64,000 nt of DNA from Antedon mediterranea. Its lineage: Eukaryota > Echinodermata > Crinoidea > Comatulida > Antedonidae. Position 1 is the first letter of the stretch. Each line of letters starts with the position of its first letter. Positions 1 to 13,224 of the stretch are shown here, piece by piece. The stretch is from positions 30,180,001-30,244,000 of the forward strand of contig NC_092674.1 in NCBI RefSeq assembly GCF_964355755.1. The letters run 5' to 3'. The notes beneath the pieces were generated by a model, which made no database searches, had not been told where the DNA came from, and saw only the letters and a list, made by a program, of their open reading frames with translations. Made by a program: the position numbers and the translations under genes.

Positions 1-1044
1 CCAAACCTTGAAATTGTTTTGTTGTTGAACAGCATCTGTTGGCTGTGACAACTCCATGTCAAAAAGAATTTTCATTGCAATAAATTATGAAGACACTAAA
101 TAAGTATTGTGCATAATGTATCTCATGCAACTAGACAAATCTTTGGAATAAATTAAGAATTGTATGAAGAACATGTTGGAAGATAACTACAAACAGTTAA
201 TGTACAATTAGGAGAGAGAGATTTTGTACTCTTTTAATAAAAACACAAAAAGTGTTAACCACAAAAAAGCATCTGGTCTCTGTAAGAAAAATTAAACAAT
301 TAAGCAAGGAGTTAGAATATTTACTTGTGTGTATTTCCCTCCATTATGGGAACACAGCTGTGATTAGGACCAGAGTAATGAAATAAAAAACACTACACAT
401 GTGATAATTTCAAAAATCTGCCTGTTGGGTACCGTCAATTTGGAAGCGATGACATCGTGGAGCCCTTAGAACAGCTGCCACCGCAACCACTAGTGTAAAC
501 CATGTTAACAAATCAACTTTCTCTACAACAACCAGTAAACAAACAAAATAATTTGTATTCCATGTGTTGTTATAGGCCATATTGTATGTTTTGGCATACA
601 AAATAAACTTGCATATCTATATGTAGTTCTTTGATCGAAACCAGAGGAAAATTTTTTCACTGACTTATAATTTATGTTCCATGAGTTGCAGAATCTGAAC
701 ATAGTTCATTCCTTATGTTTCCAGTTTGTCTGTCTGTCCCAAATGTGGAAATTGTCTGTTTACAATTTTTGTACAGTATACTGTATGTGTGCTATTTTAT
801 GTATTTACTATGATTTAATTAGTTTTACACAGTACAGGGAAGAGTGACATTTCAATCTTTCCTAATATTATATATTATATTTCGTACGCTACATGGTGGA
901 TATAACTTATTATTTTCTGTCAGTGATTTTATTTTATCCAATTTATGATTGAAGTGGACTGCATAATCTGCTATGGCAACTTATTCTCGTAATAATTCTC
1001 AACTAATTCTTATAATTGATTGTGCTTATAAACTCAGTCTCAAT
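1..1044. other. AT-rich intergenic or intronic sequence, no gene seen
   Basis: No open frame here exceeds about 65 codons, none resembles a known protein, and no exon with paired splice signals stands out. Poly-A and poly-T tracts are frequent. I see nothing to annotate. Confidence 0.6.
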
Positions 1045-1125
1045 TCACATTTGGTTAGGATTGAACTTAAGACCTTGGGGTTGGAAGGCAGGCACATTCA
1101 ACCACCAAAGCTAAAGCTCTTAAAT
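1045..1125 (-). mobile_element. tRNA-like SINE head, reverse orientation
   Basis: Read on the minus strand, this segment has an A-box-like stretch (GCTTTGGTGGTTGAATG, about 1098-1114) followed about 40 bases later by a B-box-like AGTTCAATCC (about 1058-1067). That is the arrangement of an RNA polymerase III internal promoter from a tRNA. The region between does not fold into a clean cloverleaf and there is no intact acceptor stem, so a decayed tRNA-derived SINE is more likely than a tRNA gene. Confidence 0.4.
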
Positions 1126-1734
1126 TTAATTGTACAGTATAGTTTATTTATTTCTTTATACCTGTACTAAGATTTGTAAGCCATATCGTGAATGGTGTGT
1201 TTAACTACCGGATCCAATAAACTTATACAAGCAACAATAAAACTATAAATTAATATTATATAACTGATGTCACAGGGTCTGTACCTACTGTAGTTTCTTC
1301 ATATTGATTCATAAATTTATAAGTTTATCAGTCAATCTTTCACCGGATGTAATAAATCAAATTTATTGTTGACATGAATACAGTAATTAAAATTAATTAC
1401 CAAGAGATACAGAAGCTAATTCCAAGTTTCTGTCACTTAAATTTATCCATAAACGTTAAATTGTTTGCTAACGATTTTAAAGTAGTATCGAAAATTACCA
1501 TCTCACTTTTATTAGTAGTCCTTGTGGATTTGATTTTTTTATTTTTAGCGCTAACAATAGACTACATTCTTTGTTTTGAAACGTATTTGAGTACAAACAT
1601 TGCGTGTGATTTTACATTAATGTTTAAAAATTTATTGTTCCCCTGAAAAAAATAATTCTTAAACATTTTTTTTTAATATGCCATTATAATGTAACATAAT
1701 TACTAATAACTAATAGTTATCCACTTTGCCCAAA
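1126..1734. other. AT-rich non-coding sequence
   Basis: A 90-codon open frame at 1374-1646 is AT-driven, hydrophobic by composition and has no recognisable domain. I do not treat it as a gene. Nothing else is visible. Confidence 0.55.
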
Positions 1735-1985
1735 AATTTGATCGAAAAAAAATGTTTTTGCCTGAAAAAACTGTAATTTAAACCAAAAAAATGTCAAATT
1801 GGCTGCCATTTTTGGTTGAATTTAACCATTTATTTTATCATTTTATAAGTGAAAACATTATTTTTTTAACTTTATTAAATCTACAAAATAACATATTAAA
1901 AGTTTGATTAAATTATTTAATCTTCATTTTTCATGTTTTTGAAGGACAAAACATCTTTAATGTTTGATGCATGAATATGACCATT
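1735..1985 (-). repeat. Old dispersed repeat, copy 1 (reverse orientation)
   Basis: The reverse complement reads as a diverged version of the sequence at 44305-44565. Shared blocks in the same order are AAAGATG, ATGAAGATTAA, TATTTTGTAG, TTTAATAAAG, CACTTATAAA and AAATAAATGGTTAAATTCAA. Other relatives are near 35150 and 43400. No termini are resolved, so the class is unknown. It may be an old DNA transposon or MITE. Confidence 0.5.
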
Positions 1986-2807
1986 ATAAAAGGAAAAATA
2001 TATATTAATGTAAATATCTGCATTAATTTGACTGGTAAATACGGCCACAGGTCACCAAAATGTTGTAGAACGATTAGACTGATATGGACATTAGTTTGAT
2101 GTGAACCACATCAAGTGATGACCATTGCACTTTGCAGTGTGATTTGCGCCACTGGACTAAAAGAGAGAGATCAAGATTAAATCAATCCACAACTTTTTAA
2201 TTTACTGCTTATATCTTGAATCACTAATTTTTCAGTGTAGTAATATTCACACCTGGCAATAAAATTACCATACTAAATCTAATCTCATTTTGGTCAATGA
2301 AAACTTTGAAAACATGACTCCCATGGGTCCCCAATTTGCTGCTTGGAATTCACTATGTAATTTTGTTGAGTTCAAATCAATTGAGTTCAGAGATAGTTTT
2401 ATTATAAGCCACACAATGTACTGCTTGTCTTGTAATAATATGATTATGAAATGAAAAAAGATGTTGTATCATTTCAGATATTCAATTATGTAATTTTTAA
2501 AAGAAATTAATAACTTTCTAGTAAAATTGTACTAAGCACTTGTGTTTTTTACTTAGCATTGGTTTATGTAAATCACTGTTCTGTACTGCTGATGATGGCA
2601 TTTTTTAATGACTGGATAAAAACCCCAACAAAAGTTATAAAATATTTACATAGAACTGCTTGTAATAGACATAACAGTGATATTTTTTAGGGTGGCATCC
2701 ATTCACTCACTTCACTAACAACTTTTCTAATAACAAACTTTTCTTCCCTTACTCAAACCTTACTCAAATAATACTTAGATTCTTACCTACTCAGTTATTA
2801 TATCTTA

Positions 2808-2924
2808 ACACTATCAAACTTTATGTGACAACAAAGTGATGTGCCCGTATATGGGCATGATGATGTAATATCAATACCATTATTTGGACATATCACTGTT
2901 AAACTAGTTTGATAGTGTAGACTT
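2808..2924. mobile_element. Foldback MITE family, copy 1
   Basis: The ends are inverted: CACTATCAAACTTTATGTGAC on one side and GTTTGATAGTGTAGAC on the other. Between them are the family words GTGATGTGCCC, TATATGGGCATGATGATG and a diverged CACTACCATATTTGG. The same ends and core recur at eight other places in the window. It is short, non-coding and foldback-structured, which fits a miniature inverted-repeat transposable element. Confidence 0.75.
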
Positions 2925-5900
2925 ATGATTGCACAAAATGACTGGCTGGGTTCATGTTCTATTGAACATTGCATCTCTAGTTTATTTCTTTACCTATCCA
3001 CAGTCATTCAACCTACAGTATTTTATTTCTTTCCTATTCCATCAATCATTACATCAGCATATGCTATCATCCTCCGTCATCTCATCACTCAGTTTGTCAC
3101 TGAAATAAACAATGTTGCTCTGTTACCTTTAGTTTAATATTGACTGTATAGCAGTTTGCGGGCTAAAACATTCCTCCATAAAATACTGTACATTTTTTAA
3201 TATCGGAAACAAAAATAATAATTGACAGGCCTGATTCCATGAAACTGATAAATGGATTTTTAATACAATCGCTCACTGAAAGATACATCATCATTGTTGT
3301 AAAGGTATAGAGCTATACCAACACCACTAATGAGTGACCCATTAAAATGCCAAAGGCTTATGGTTACTGTACAAATCATCATTATATTAAAGGAATTTTA
3401 TAATTAGAAAATTAACTTTTGCCTCAATGCTAATAAGTGATAAAAGATGGATCTAGATTATGTTATGAAAAAAAGAATGTATGTATTTTGTAAATGGTTA
3501 TGGCAGACTGGTTATGACAAATCACCAATATAAAAAATCTTTTTTTGTGACCTACCATGGGCCAAACCAAAAATATCATGTTGTTTGTAATGTATTGCAC
3601 CTTAATTTTCCTGTCTTCATGTTGTTTGTAATGTACTGTACTGCACTATTGGGTGATTCGTAAATGAGCTTTACTCTCATGGTCATCCATACCAGCATTT
3701 GTCGTCTATCTTTTATGAATTTGAAATGGTAAAATAAATTAATAGTGATACTATGTTATAGAATTCAAGATGCCAATACTATAAAAGCTGGTTTTTCAAC
3801 AGAAATGGAGTATTTCAAATGCCTATTTCTTATCAATTTATTTGTTTAAAGTATCCATATGCCTTTTTATGAAGGTTTGGCATTTTTTTATAGCTATTTT
3901 ATCTTTTTTAAAGTGTTTTTTTAATGAGGGTTGGCCATTGAATTATGCACAACACAGGTATTTTGTAAATGTCCCTTTATGGTTCCTTTTTAATCATCAT
4001 TATTTCTGTTTTATATGGGTTCAATAGATGATCCCTTTAACTAGATAATTACAAACACACGGGAGAACCATACCCGTAGACCAACATCCTTGGAATTTCT
4101 AAGAATAAAAAAAAAGTTGAATGTAACGCTTCCTTCCGTTCACGTCATCGGAGGCTTTTAATAATCTGTAAGTTGCCCTCGAGCCAGCAACCATCAAGAC
4201 AAGTGATACAGAAAACCAAATTGAATTATGATGCTGAAATTACTATCGGAAACTTGCGTTTATTTTTTCTTTACTGGTCGAAGCTTGAGCCAAGCCGGTT
4301 TGTTTACATGTTAGATGGATTTATTAAGAACTGGTACGATATCTAATGTGTTGCTACGCAGGCTAGCTATGACACCAGCTGTGTCCATCGTTGTATGAGG
4401 ACTTGCTCGTCGCTATCAAGTCATTTATCACATATGATACCATCAACAAGCAAATCTCAAACTCCGTTGGGAAAATTTTTAATTTAACTCCGGAAAGGTT
4501 TTAATGATTATTCCAATTTCAAGAGATTACACTTGCTCAGTTGTCTAATATAACTAGAAATTAATAAGAAAGAACTTAAAAATTTATAAACAATAGAATA
4601 CTTATTGTTTTTTTACTAAAAAATTACTAAAAATGACATTTCTCTTATGAGGTCATTGACATTAGGTTAAGTGTAAGTTTGAAAGTTCTTCGTGTTCTAA
4701 CAGCAATCGTCAAACTGATCAGACTGTCTGGTGTGGAAAGGTCAAAGTTTAATGTAGTTTGTAAGTAGTTGCTCCTCATCTGCCTGACTACAGCTTTTAA
4801 AATAATGAAAAATAAATTGTAGTTAACTTTTTACTTGTAATTAACAATGTGTAACAAATTCTTTTTACCATTGGTTTGACTTTTTCTAGTTTCTACAATA
4901 CGATAGAAAAAAGAGTATGGAACACAAACAGAATATTATTCAAATGTGAATAGTTTGACTACATCTGAGTTTTTGAATTAAGCTGCTGTTAAGTTTTGGC
5001 ATCCAAATAACATAAGTACATCCGGAAAAGGGTTTTAGGTTTGGTATTTGTGCCAGTTGCTGTAATTCAATTATTACCAAGCCAACTCTAAAGGTAGTGA
5101 AATGTAAATCATAAGTATCTGTTCTTAATATGGATACTGGCCACATTTTGTGATGTCCTACCATCCCTTTCATCTTCTTCTTAAGCAACATGTTAGAGGC
5201 GTTTTCATATGAAATACAAATAGAACAAACAATTCAGATGGTGTATTTCATCATCAAAAGTCATTTTTGATATTTGCTATTATGGAAAAAAAAACAACTC
5301 CACAACATGATATAGACATTCTTTTTATACTTAATATTTTACACAAATGCATAAATTTCTAGATACATACACTGTACTGTATATTTTATTATTCCCAAAC
5401 CTCAAATACACTAACTAGATGATGCCCATCCATTGGACTGGTTCTGACTAGTGATATATATATTTGTATAAAATACTAAGGTTAAAAAGAATGTCATAAA
5501 AGCTCTGTTACTATTAAATTCAAACCCTGATTGAATTAGCGATTAACATTCCTCTTCGCAGCTTCCAGCCGACATCAATTGACGATTATAATTGTTTTAT
5601 TTTCTGAGTTTCTATGCATATATTTGTATGTGGAAGTTGTTGCTAGGTTACAAGAAGCCGCTGTCACGGAGGGCGACACCTCCTGTGTGGTTTTAACATG
5701 ACTTTCAACGGATACATCAATGCTATCTCTTGTGTTTTTCTGTTGAAATACATGTGTTTTGACAGGGACCTGCGAACCTGAGTGATATGATATGTAAACG
5801 TGTCCGGCCTGATAGATATGAAGATGATGTGTATAGGTCTTGAAAGATGGCGTGCTGATGCTGTTCTCTGGAAACGACAGGAAACCAAAGTGACAGCTGT

Positions 5901-6255
5901 GATGCGGATCATGCTATTTGACAACTAGGAAATGATCACAGATAAAATGAAAACATAGGGTTCTTTTTTTTATTCTAAATATGAAGTCAGTCATTCTCTG
6001 TATTCGGTTGAAATGTTTGTTTTGGTCTAGTCATTGGATTATTTCATTTTCACCCCTTATGAATAGGAATCGTGCCAATAAGGCACGATTTACAAATAGT
6101 TTCTTTCCAGGATCTATTAGAGCCTTAAATATGATGTAGACTTTTTTTTGTAATGTTCTTGTTTTTTTGAGTTCGTGTTGTGTCCGTTGGATATTGTGCT
6201 CCGCCAACAGAGCAAACAGAATTTCTATGTTTTTCCTAAAACAAATGATAATAAA
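2925..6255. other. Non-coding stretch, no gene seen
   Basis: Several short open frames exist (for example 4940-5191 and 5664-5924, minus strand), but none has a known motif, a good start context or paired splice sites. The 5640-5930 part is less AT-rich than its surroundings and could be a non-coding exon or old repeat. I cannot decide. Confidence 0.5.
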
Positions 6256-6660
6256 TGATACTTGACTTGACTTGACTTGACTTGAATTATTTAGGTCAAA
6301 ATGAAAGGTTTTTTATTTATTATTCTTCCTCCTCCAAGATCATTCCATCTAGCTTGCCGTAATCTCATCGTCATCGTTATTATCTTCTCATATATAATAT
6401 TTCAATACTAAATCCTCCTCCTTATCATTCCTTTCATTGTCCTCATAATCAAAATCATCATATCAAAATCATCCTCATCAAAATCATCATAATCAAAGTC
6501 TTCGTAATTATAATCAAAATCATCATCATACAGTAATCAAAATCCTCGTCATCATAATCAAAATCTTCCTAATTACCTGTATAATCAAATTCAACCTCAT
6601 CATCCTCATCACATCGTAATAAACCATTATCATACTCTTCGTCATCACCCATACCATCTT
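6256..6660. repeat. Simple-sequence tract: (ACTTG)n then TCATCA-rich DNA
   Basis: About four to five ACTTG units lie at 6262-6286. From about 6420 to 6650 the strand is dominated by imperfect AATCAAAATCATCATCATAAT and TCCTCATCA words. This is degenerate microsatellite sequence with no coding signal. Confidence 0.7.
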
Positions 6661-7303
6661 CCTGCCACTATCAATAAGAAAACCCATCAACTAGCAATAA
6701 CACAAACACAGACATAAAATACAGACCTCATAACGGAATGATTATTATGACTTTTAAATAGCTTACTAACCAGGTAGCTAGCTAGCCCCACCATTACAAC
6801 TGTCAATTTACCCTGTGATTGACAAGCCTGCTTGACCCCAAGGGATGCGGTCATATTGATTGGCAGACTGTGACAAGCGGGGCTAGTGACAAGAAACATG
6901 AAAAGTCACTCTACTACTACTTGGTGTCAACTCATAAAACGACTTTGATTAATATAAACAGGATTTAAACATTGGAAAGAATTCACACATGTATTACGCT
7001 TGATGGACATGTTTTTAAATCTATCTAAAATAAACATGTTTACTTTTAAAAGTATTTTAAATAATAATGATACTAGATTGAAGCTAAGCCTATAGAATAA
7101 TCACTAGAGCTATGTTTACACTAGAGTAAGTTACATCTGTGTAAGTGCTCTTGTGACGGTAAACTTTGTTGTACCTTTGCGTCGTCAGTAACACCGATAT
7201 AATTCTGATAGGTTTCAGTACATCTGCAGAATTTGTATTTGTGGGGCTAAATTCATAGCTTTGTATATTTATTTTATAATTCCTGATACAAAAAACTGTA
7301 TAA

Positions 7304-7482
7304 AGCTCTGTCTACACTGTCAAACTAGTTTGACAAAAAATGTGTGATGTGCCCAAATATGGTAGTGCTATGCCCAAATATGGTAGTGCTATGCCCAAAT
7401 ATGGTAGTGATTTGACATCATCATGTATGGGCACATCACATTTTTATGTAACATAAAGGTTGATAGTGTAGACAGAGCTTAA
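7304..7482. mobile_element. Foldback MITE family, copy 2 (best preserved ends)
   Basis: Both ends are well kept: AAGCTCTGTCTACACTGTCA at the left and its complement GTGTAGACAGAGCTT at the right. The left inner arm is AAACTAGTTTGACAAAAAA and the right inner arm ACATAAAGGTTGATAG, so the two ends are related but not identical inside. A 21-bp internal unit (GCCCAAATATGGTAGTGCTA plus T) is repeated three times. No coding capacity. Confidence 0.8.
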
Positions 7483-8867
7483 TAAAAAATGGCACGATAG
7501 ATACTATATATCTGGCGCTCTGTTTTTGGTAGGCCACCATATAAAAGCTTAATAATAATCTGTAAAACTGAGTACACCTTTTAATATTTAAAACTTCCAT
7601 TAAAATATGTCTTTGAACTTAGCCAATTAAAAGGTCAGGACCAATTTAAATGATATTAAAGCAACTGCCGCTTAAACTAGATACTGGTGTACACTTGCCA
7701 ATTCCTTTTCTATTTTGAAACAAAATTCACCCATTTTCTTGCAGTAAAATAGCAATTACTACAGTAGAACACTTTTTATATGACCCCTAATGTTGAAGTT
7801 TTGAATACCATATTTGGTGCTCATAATATTTACTCTGGTCTGTATTTTTGGCCAAGTTGGTAAAAAACAAGATTACTCATGTTTCAACATAGATTAAAAC
7901 ATTTGATTTATTTTCTGCTCCTACTACTTGCAATACCCATGCCTTACTTGACAGTGAAACGTTAGCCCTGTATACATGTGCAGAATTTCATCTTATAATC
8001 TGAGGCTTGGAGTCGTTGAGCCAGAGCTTGACCCCCTGCTGTGAATGGTGTCATTTGACATTGACCTCGGCAAGGAAGTTACTAAATCCTTTAGGGCGCA
8101 CGGCCTAATCTGCACTGCAGGGCGCCCACCAAACTAAATTTGTTCTCCTCGGAAGAACGAGCGAGTTGTCGATAAAAATAAACAGGGAGATGATATAGCA
8201 AGCCAACAGATGCTGTTATAATTAGTCTCGTCTGTATCCCCTAACGATGGAACTGTAATTAACGCGTGTTAGTAGTTAACTGCAACTATTTTGCAACTGC
8301 AAAATCAATTTAGAATTAAATATTTTGGTTAAATTTTAAATATCTCTGTTAAAAAATCATTTTTTTGTTTTCCTATAAATTTAGTATTTTCATTATTTTC
8401 ACTTTTTTTAAATGTCAGAAATACTTTGTGACAATAAAACAAATTTTTGATAAAACACAATGGTCACAAACATTTTTGAAAATACAGCTAAACTATAAAA
8501 TTGTAATAAACAAAAAGATTTTATGACGAACAATTGTCACAAAACTCAATTTAAAAGATTGTCACAAAAGTTTTGTAACAATAGAAATAAAATGCACATT
8601 TTTAAGACGATTAAATTAAAGACGTTAGGATTTGTGATGTCACGTTTAGTTTACCTGATGTCAATGAATGTTGTAATGCCTACATGACCTGGAAGTGACC
8701 TTCTTGTTTCCACATCATCACCCTTTGACCTTTTACTTCAAGCTTTTAAATCTTCATTTAAGGATGTGAAATATGTATGTGCCAGATAGCATTATATCGT
8801 ATGAAACTTGAAGTGTGGTGTAGTAAAGAAAGTGCATCGTTTGAAACTTTGCCACAAAGTAAATTGC
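7483..8867. other. Non-coding stretch, no gene seen
   Basis: No plausible open frame or exon. The 8280-8620 part is extremely AT-rich and contains repeated TTGTCACAAAA-like words, perhaps a decayed repeat. Nothing else is visible. Confidence 0.55.
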
Positions 8868-9246
8868 CAGGGCATCATTTATAAGGAGCGCCTGCGCGAC
8901 CGCGCTCCTCCGCGCTCCTCAACAGGCTTCGAGGAGAGCAATTTATCGCGCTCCTTAATTTTCAAAATAGAGCCTAGCTTTTGACAGTGTTGATTTTTCT
9001 GTCAAGAGGCCTAAAAACACGTGGATTTTTAAAAGTTAAAAAAAAAAATTCCCGTCGGGCAAAAAAATGTGTACAAAAAATTAATAAGGGCCAGCCATTT
9101 TTAATAAGGGCGACCATCCTTCAACTTCAACATAAATATTTGAGGAGAGCGATTTAAAATGTTTGCAAGGAGAGCGAATTGCTCTCCTCGGTGATTTGAG
9201 GAGAGCGATTTGTTGCTCTCCTGGGTTTTGCATACGTGATGCCCTG
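8868..9246. mobile_element. Short non-autonomous DNA transposon with 10-bp TIRs
   Basis: The ends are perfect inverted repeats: CAGGGCATCA at the left and TGATGCCCTG at the right. They are flanked directly by the same six bases, AATTGC (8862-8867 and 9247-9252), which fits a target-site duplication. The 379-bp interior repeats GAGGAGAGCGATTT and its complement (GCTCTCCTC) several times. No transposase is present. The superfamily is uncertain, because a hAT element would be expected to leave 8 bp. Confidence 0.7.
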
Positions 9247-9252
9247 AATTGC

Positions 9253-10043
9253 GCAAACTTTTTTTGTAAGAACCAGTGTCCATAATCACATATAAGTGAA
9301 ATACCAAGTATTTCACTTAAGTCAATAAATATTTAGGTGATATATTTACTTACATAGGACAGGTTGTAAATGTTAAAAGTGTTTTCCTTTGCTTAAGAAT
9401 GTATCATGCTCACATTAATTTATTCTGAAATTGAATGTTGGGGGTGGGGGCGCGATGGGTGTTGGGTGGGTTGGGGAGGGAGGTTGTTGTACATTTTAGT
9501 TTCAATAAAAAATGTAATAAAAACAAAAGACAAAATTTATTGCTCATCTAGCTGTTTTTGCTGTTGTGCTATAGTGTGTGGAATTACTGATGTGTTTTAA
9601 ATAAATGGAAACAATACAATATTAATCTATAATGCCAAAAAGAACATTTATCACCTTGGTAAGAAGGTAACACTGGCTCTTGTCATAGGGATTTAGTTCC
9701 CTTTTGTGTTTCCTGCCACTTACTTTGTACTTGTTTGTTTGTTATGTTTTTTAAATGTTTTTGGCAATAAATAAGAAAGCAGTTGTTAAGTTAAATAGAA
9801 AACAGTTTTATTTTAATTATTTGATTCCCATCCAATTTTCCCACTTAATATTTTTTTCAACAGGAAATAAGAAATATATTTTCCATAAATATGATTATGA
9901 TTCAATTTTGTGTCCACAATGGTATTAATATATTTCCCAAGTTTATCATTTTGGTTTGCAGTTGATTTTGATTTTTTGTTTTTTCCTCCTTTTATTTAAT
10001 TATTGGAAAAAATACTACTATTAAATATGGAATATAAGCTCTC
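9253..10043. other. Non-coding stretch, no gene seen
   Basis: G-rich run at 9434-9483, otherwise AT-rich. No coding or structural feature that I can support. Confidence 0.55.
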
Positions 10044-10047
10044 TTAA

Positions 10048-11160
10048 AATGGACCTGAAATGGATTTTCGATTTTTTTCATTTTAGAATGATGTTTTGGG
10101 GGCTATTAGGTGTTGCTAGAATGTATATTGTTACAAAATATAAATTGGCCCTTTTGGGGAAAGCCCCATTTGAAAATCAAAAAAATTCGCGGGTGACGTC
10201 ACTTTGCGAATATATTCCTATCCCTCCAATGGACAATTTGCAGTTTTTTGGCTATAACTCAAGAAATCTATGGAGTATTTTCTAAAAAATGCTTGTGCAT
10301 TTGCAGAAACGTATTTAGAATTTTTTTTAGATAAAATTATTACCGTATAAATGGTTATTCATCGAGTAAATGACGATTTAAAATCTTAAAATCAACGGTT
10401 TTTTTCTGGCAATACCGAAGTTGGCCTGGCAACGTTGTCCGGGATACAGCTCCGTGCGCAATGATGCGTATCCATATTATCCGTTCGTGTATTTTGTATC
10501 GTTCGTAATTTATACTGCTAAAATGTGTTAGTTTCTTCAGTTTTTAGTTTAGCAGAATTAAATTAGTAATATGAGATGATAATTTATTTGTCACGAATCA
10601 GGCAGTTCGAAAACGAATTTTATTCATATTTTACTTTGGCTTGACAATGAGCGCAGCAAGTTGTTGATATCGCTTTGGTCCTTAAATGCACATGAAACGG
10701 AGCCTCGCCGCATGATGTGGGTGGTGGATCGACTCCGCGCACTAGGCCTAGAAGGTTTGGGAGGTAGGCCTTCTAAATTCGGGTTTTAGAACAAACGAAG
10801 TACATTTTAGGGACCTATATTTCAACAACATTAGATATTGAATAAATTAGTATTAGTGTCAACGCTTCGCGTATCTTTCCAGGCCGTCGATCATTCACTG
10901 ACTATCGGGCGGCATACACGCTCTCGATATCATCGTGTGTATATGTGACGTCGTGAATATAGAGGCTTCTGACGGCCGTTGAAATAGAATATTGCAATGG
11001 CGTGAGTAATTTTCGCTAATTTACCATGGTATCTTAAAATTTCGTTTTTACTCAAAATACTATACATTTTGTTTTTATTTGTATGGGTTTGTGTTAATTT
11101 GATACATTTAAATAACATGTGTGAATTTCTTGAAAATCGAAATTCCATTTCAGGTCCTTT
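10048..11160. mobile_element. Non-autonomous TIR transposon of about 1.1 kb
   Basis: The left end reads GGACCTGAAATGGATTTTCG. The right end (11130-11157) is its near-exact inverse, ending CCATTTCAGGTCC, giving TIRs of roughly 25 bp with one indel. TTAA stands just outside both ends (10044-10047 and 11161-11164) and may be the target duplication, suggesting a piggyBac-like origin. The surroundings are TTAA-rich, so this is tentative. Two open frames of 72-78 codons overlap the ends, including a plus-strand one starting in the left TIR, and show no transposase motif. Confidence 0.65.
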
Positions 11161-11164
11161 TTAA

Positions 11165-12510
11165 ATAGAAATTTATTTAAAAAGGAATTTATTTTAAAGC
11201 TTGGAGACAGAAATACTGACTGACTGAAATGGTTTAATATTTGAAATAAGCTATCTAAATGCTGTGTTTATTCAATGTACACAAAATATGAGCTTAACCA
11301 TTTCCGAATAACTTTCTAAATTTCCTATGAAAAAAATTATATCTAATATTTTCTTATACTTAAGTTAATTTGAGGCTAGTCTAGCTGGCTCCACATACTT
11401 AGCTCTCTTGGCCTACCACTGTTCAATGGAGTTAGTAATATTAGCGACGAACGAGGCTGGTAAATGAACTTGAGTATAGTTCCCCTCTACGTTTGTGATT
11501 GACATGTTAGGCCGGGTGTGAAATTACATCGGGCTCCGGAGCCTTCCGGTCTGTCACACGTTGATGGAGTATGTATAGCAACATGAAGGAGTGAGCATAG
11601 TTACATACTTTAGGAGGCTGAAGTTGACGTTAATTGGAATAAGAAAGAGGACTCTGTCACATCCATTATGATAATTGTATCTCATCCAATGGTTCATTAA
11701 TTATCGGTCCTATGGTTAATTTGCCAAGACTAGACTAATAATCTAAGTTCTAATGTTCCATAGACACAACATTGATAAAAATCATTTACGCATTTCCTCT
11801 ACGCTTGTAATAATACTCTTATGATTAATGCCCAAAGGTGTGCATTAAAATCTAGAAGTACAGATATAAAAAAACTGAAAAAAAGAAAAATTAATTTGTA
11901 AAAAATACACTGTTTATAAATATGGAAAATATTGCAAAACATATATCAGCAGCATCTGCATGGTAAACTTTATCATTGAAGATCCAGAATGAACCAAGGG
12001 CTTAACAATTTTGAAATTATTGATGTTGATGCAAAGTAATTCCCGAAATTTAGGAGGGGTGGGGGGAGGGGAGAACCCGGGTTGGCTGCCCTCACTGGAT
12101 CCATCTATCTATGTTTTTACAGAATGAAAATTGACAAACAAGATCATTTTATTTCATCAGCAGCAGCCTTGTGTAGGTTAAACCGTCAACAGATGATATT
12201 TGTAGCTTAAATTCATCAGGATTGTTTAAAGGTAGCTTTTAATACTTTGATGGTTTTACCAGCTTAGGGTGATCTCAGGTTAAAGCGCTGTTATTAATCT
12301 GCCTGGGAAAAAGACCCTTTGGTTAAGTCGTAGTTAGGTTAAGATTAGCAGATTGTGATCTGAGTATTTCATTTTACTAAGAATATAACTGCAAGTGTAC
12401 ATTGTTTTGAATCGGGATTAATATTTAAAACTTTGTTTTTAAAGATATTTGTTTTAGCGATTAAAACACTAAACCAGCAAATTGAGAAATTGGCAAAAGT
12501 GGAAGGAGAA
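11165..12510. other. Non-coding stretch, no gene seen
   Basis: No long open frame or recognisable repeat. A short G-rich patch is at 12052-12076. Confidence 0.55.
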
Positions 12511-13224
12511 ATGTTGATGTGTGCTAACCCTAACTCCATCAAGGTACAGTCATTATGTTGATGTGTGCTAACCCTAACTCCATCAAGGTACAGTCATTAT
12601 GTTGATGTGTGCTAACCCTAACTCCATCAAGGTACAGTCATTATGTTTGATGTGTGCTAACCCTAACTCCATCAAGGTACAGTCATTATGTTGATGTGTG
12701 CTAACCCTAACACCATCAAGGTACAGTCATTATGTTTGATGTGTGCTAACCCTAACTCCATCAAGGTACAGTCATTATGTTTGATGTGTGCTAACCCTAA
12801 CACCATCAAGGTACAGTCATTATGTTGATGTGTGCTAACCCTAACTCCATCAAGGTACAGTCATTATGTTGATGTGTGCTAACCCTAACTCCATCAAGGT
12901 ACAGTCATTATGTTTGATGTGTGCTAACCCTAACTCCATCAAGGTACAGTCATTATGTTGATGTGTGCTAACCCTAACACCATCAAGGTACAGTCATTAT
13001 GTTGATGTGTGCTAACCCTAACACCATCAAGGTACAGTCATTATGTTTGATGTGTGCTAACCCTAACTCCATCAAGGTACAGTCATTATGTTGATGTGTG
13101 CTAACCCTAACACCATCAAGGTACAGTCATTATGTTGATGTGTGCTAACCCTAACACCATCAAGGTACAGTCATTATGTTGATGTGTGCTAACCCTAACT
13201 CCATCAAGGTACAGTCATTATGTT
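12511..13224. repeat. 44/45-bp minisatellite, 16 copies, with telomere-like core
   Basis: Sixteen head-to-tail copies of a unit containing GATGTGTGCTAACCCTAAC followed by TCCATCAAGGTACAGTCATTAT. Copies differ at two main sites: GTTGATG or GTTTGATG (hence 44 or 45 bp), and CTCC or CACC. Every unit contains CTAACCCTAAC, nearly two telomeric CCCTAA repeats. Copies are otherwise almost identical, which points to recent expansion or homogenisation. Confidence 0.95.

Noticed and set aside
12511-13224. The CCCTAA-containing array as a chromosome end
   Set aside because: Only about two telomere repeats occur per 44-bp unit, and ordinary sequence continues on both sides.
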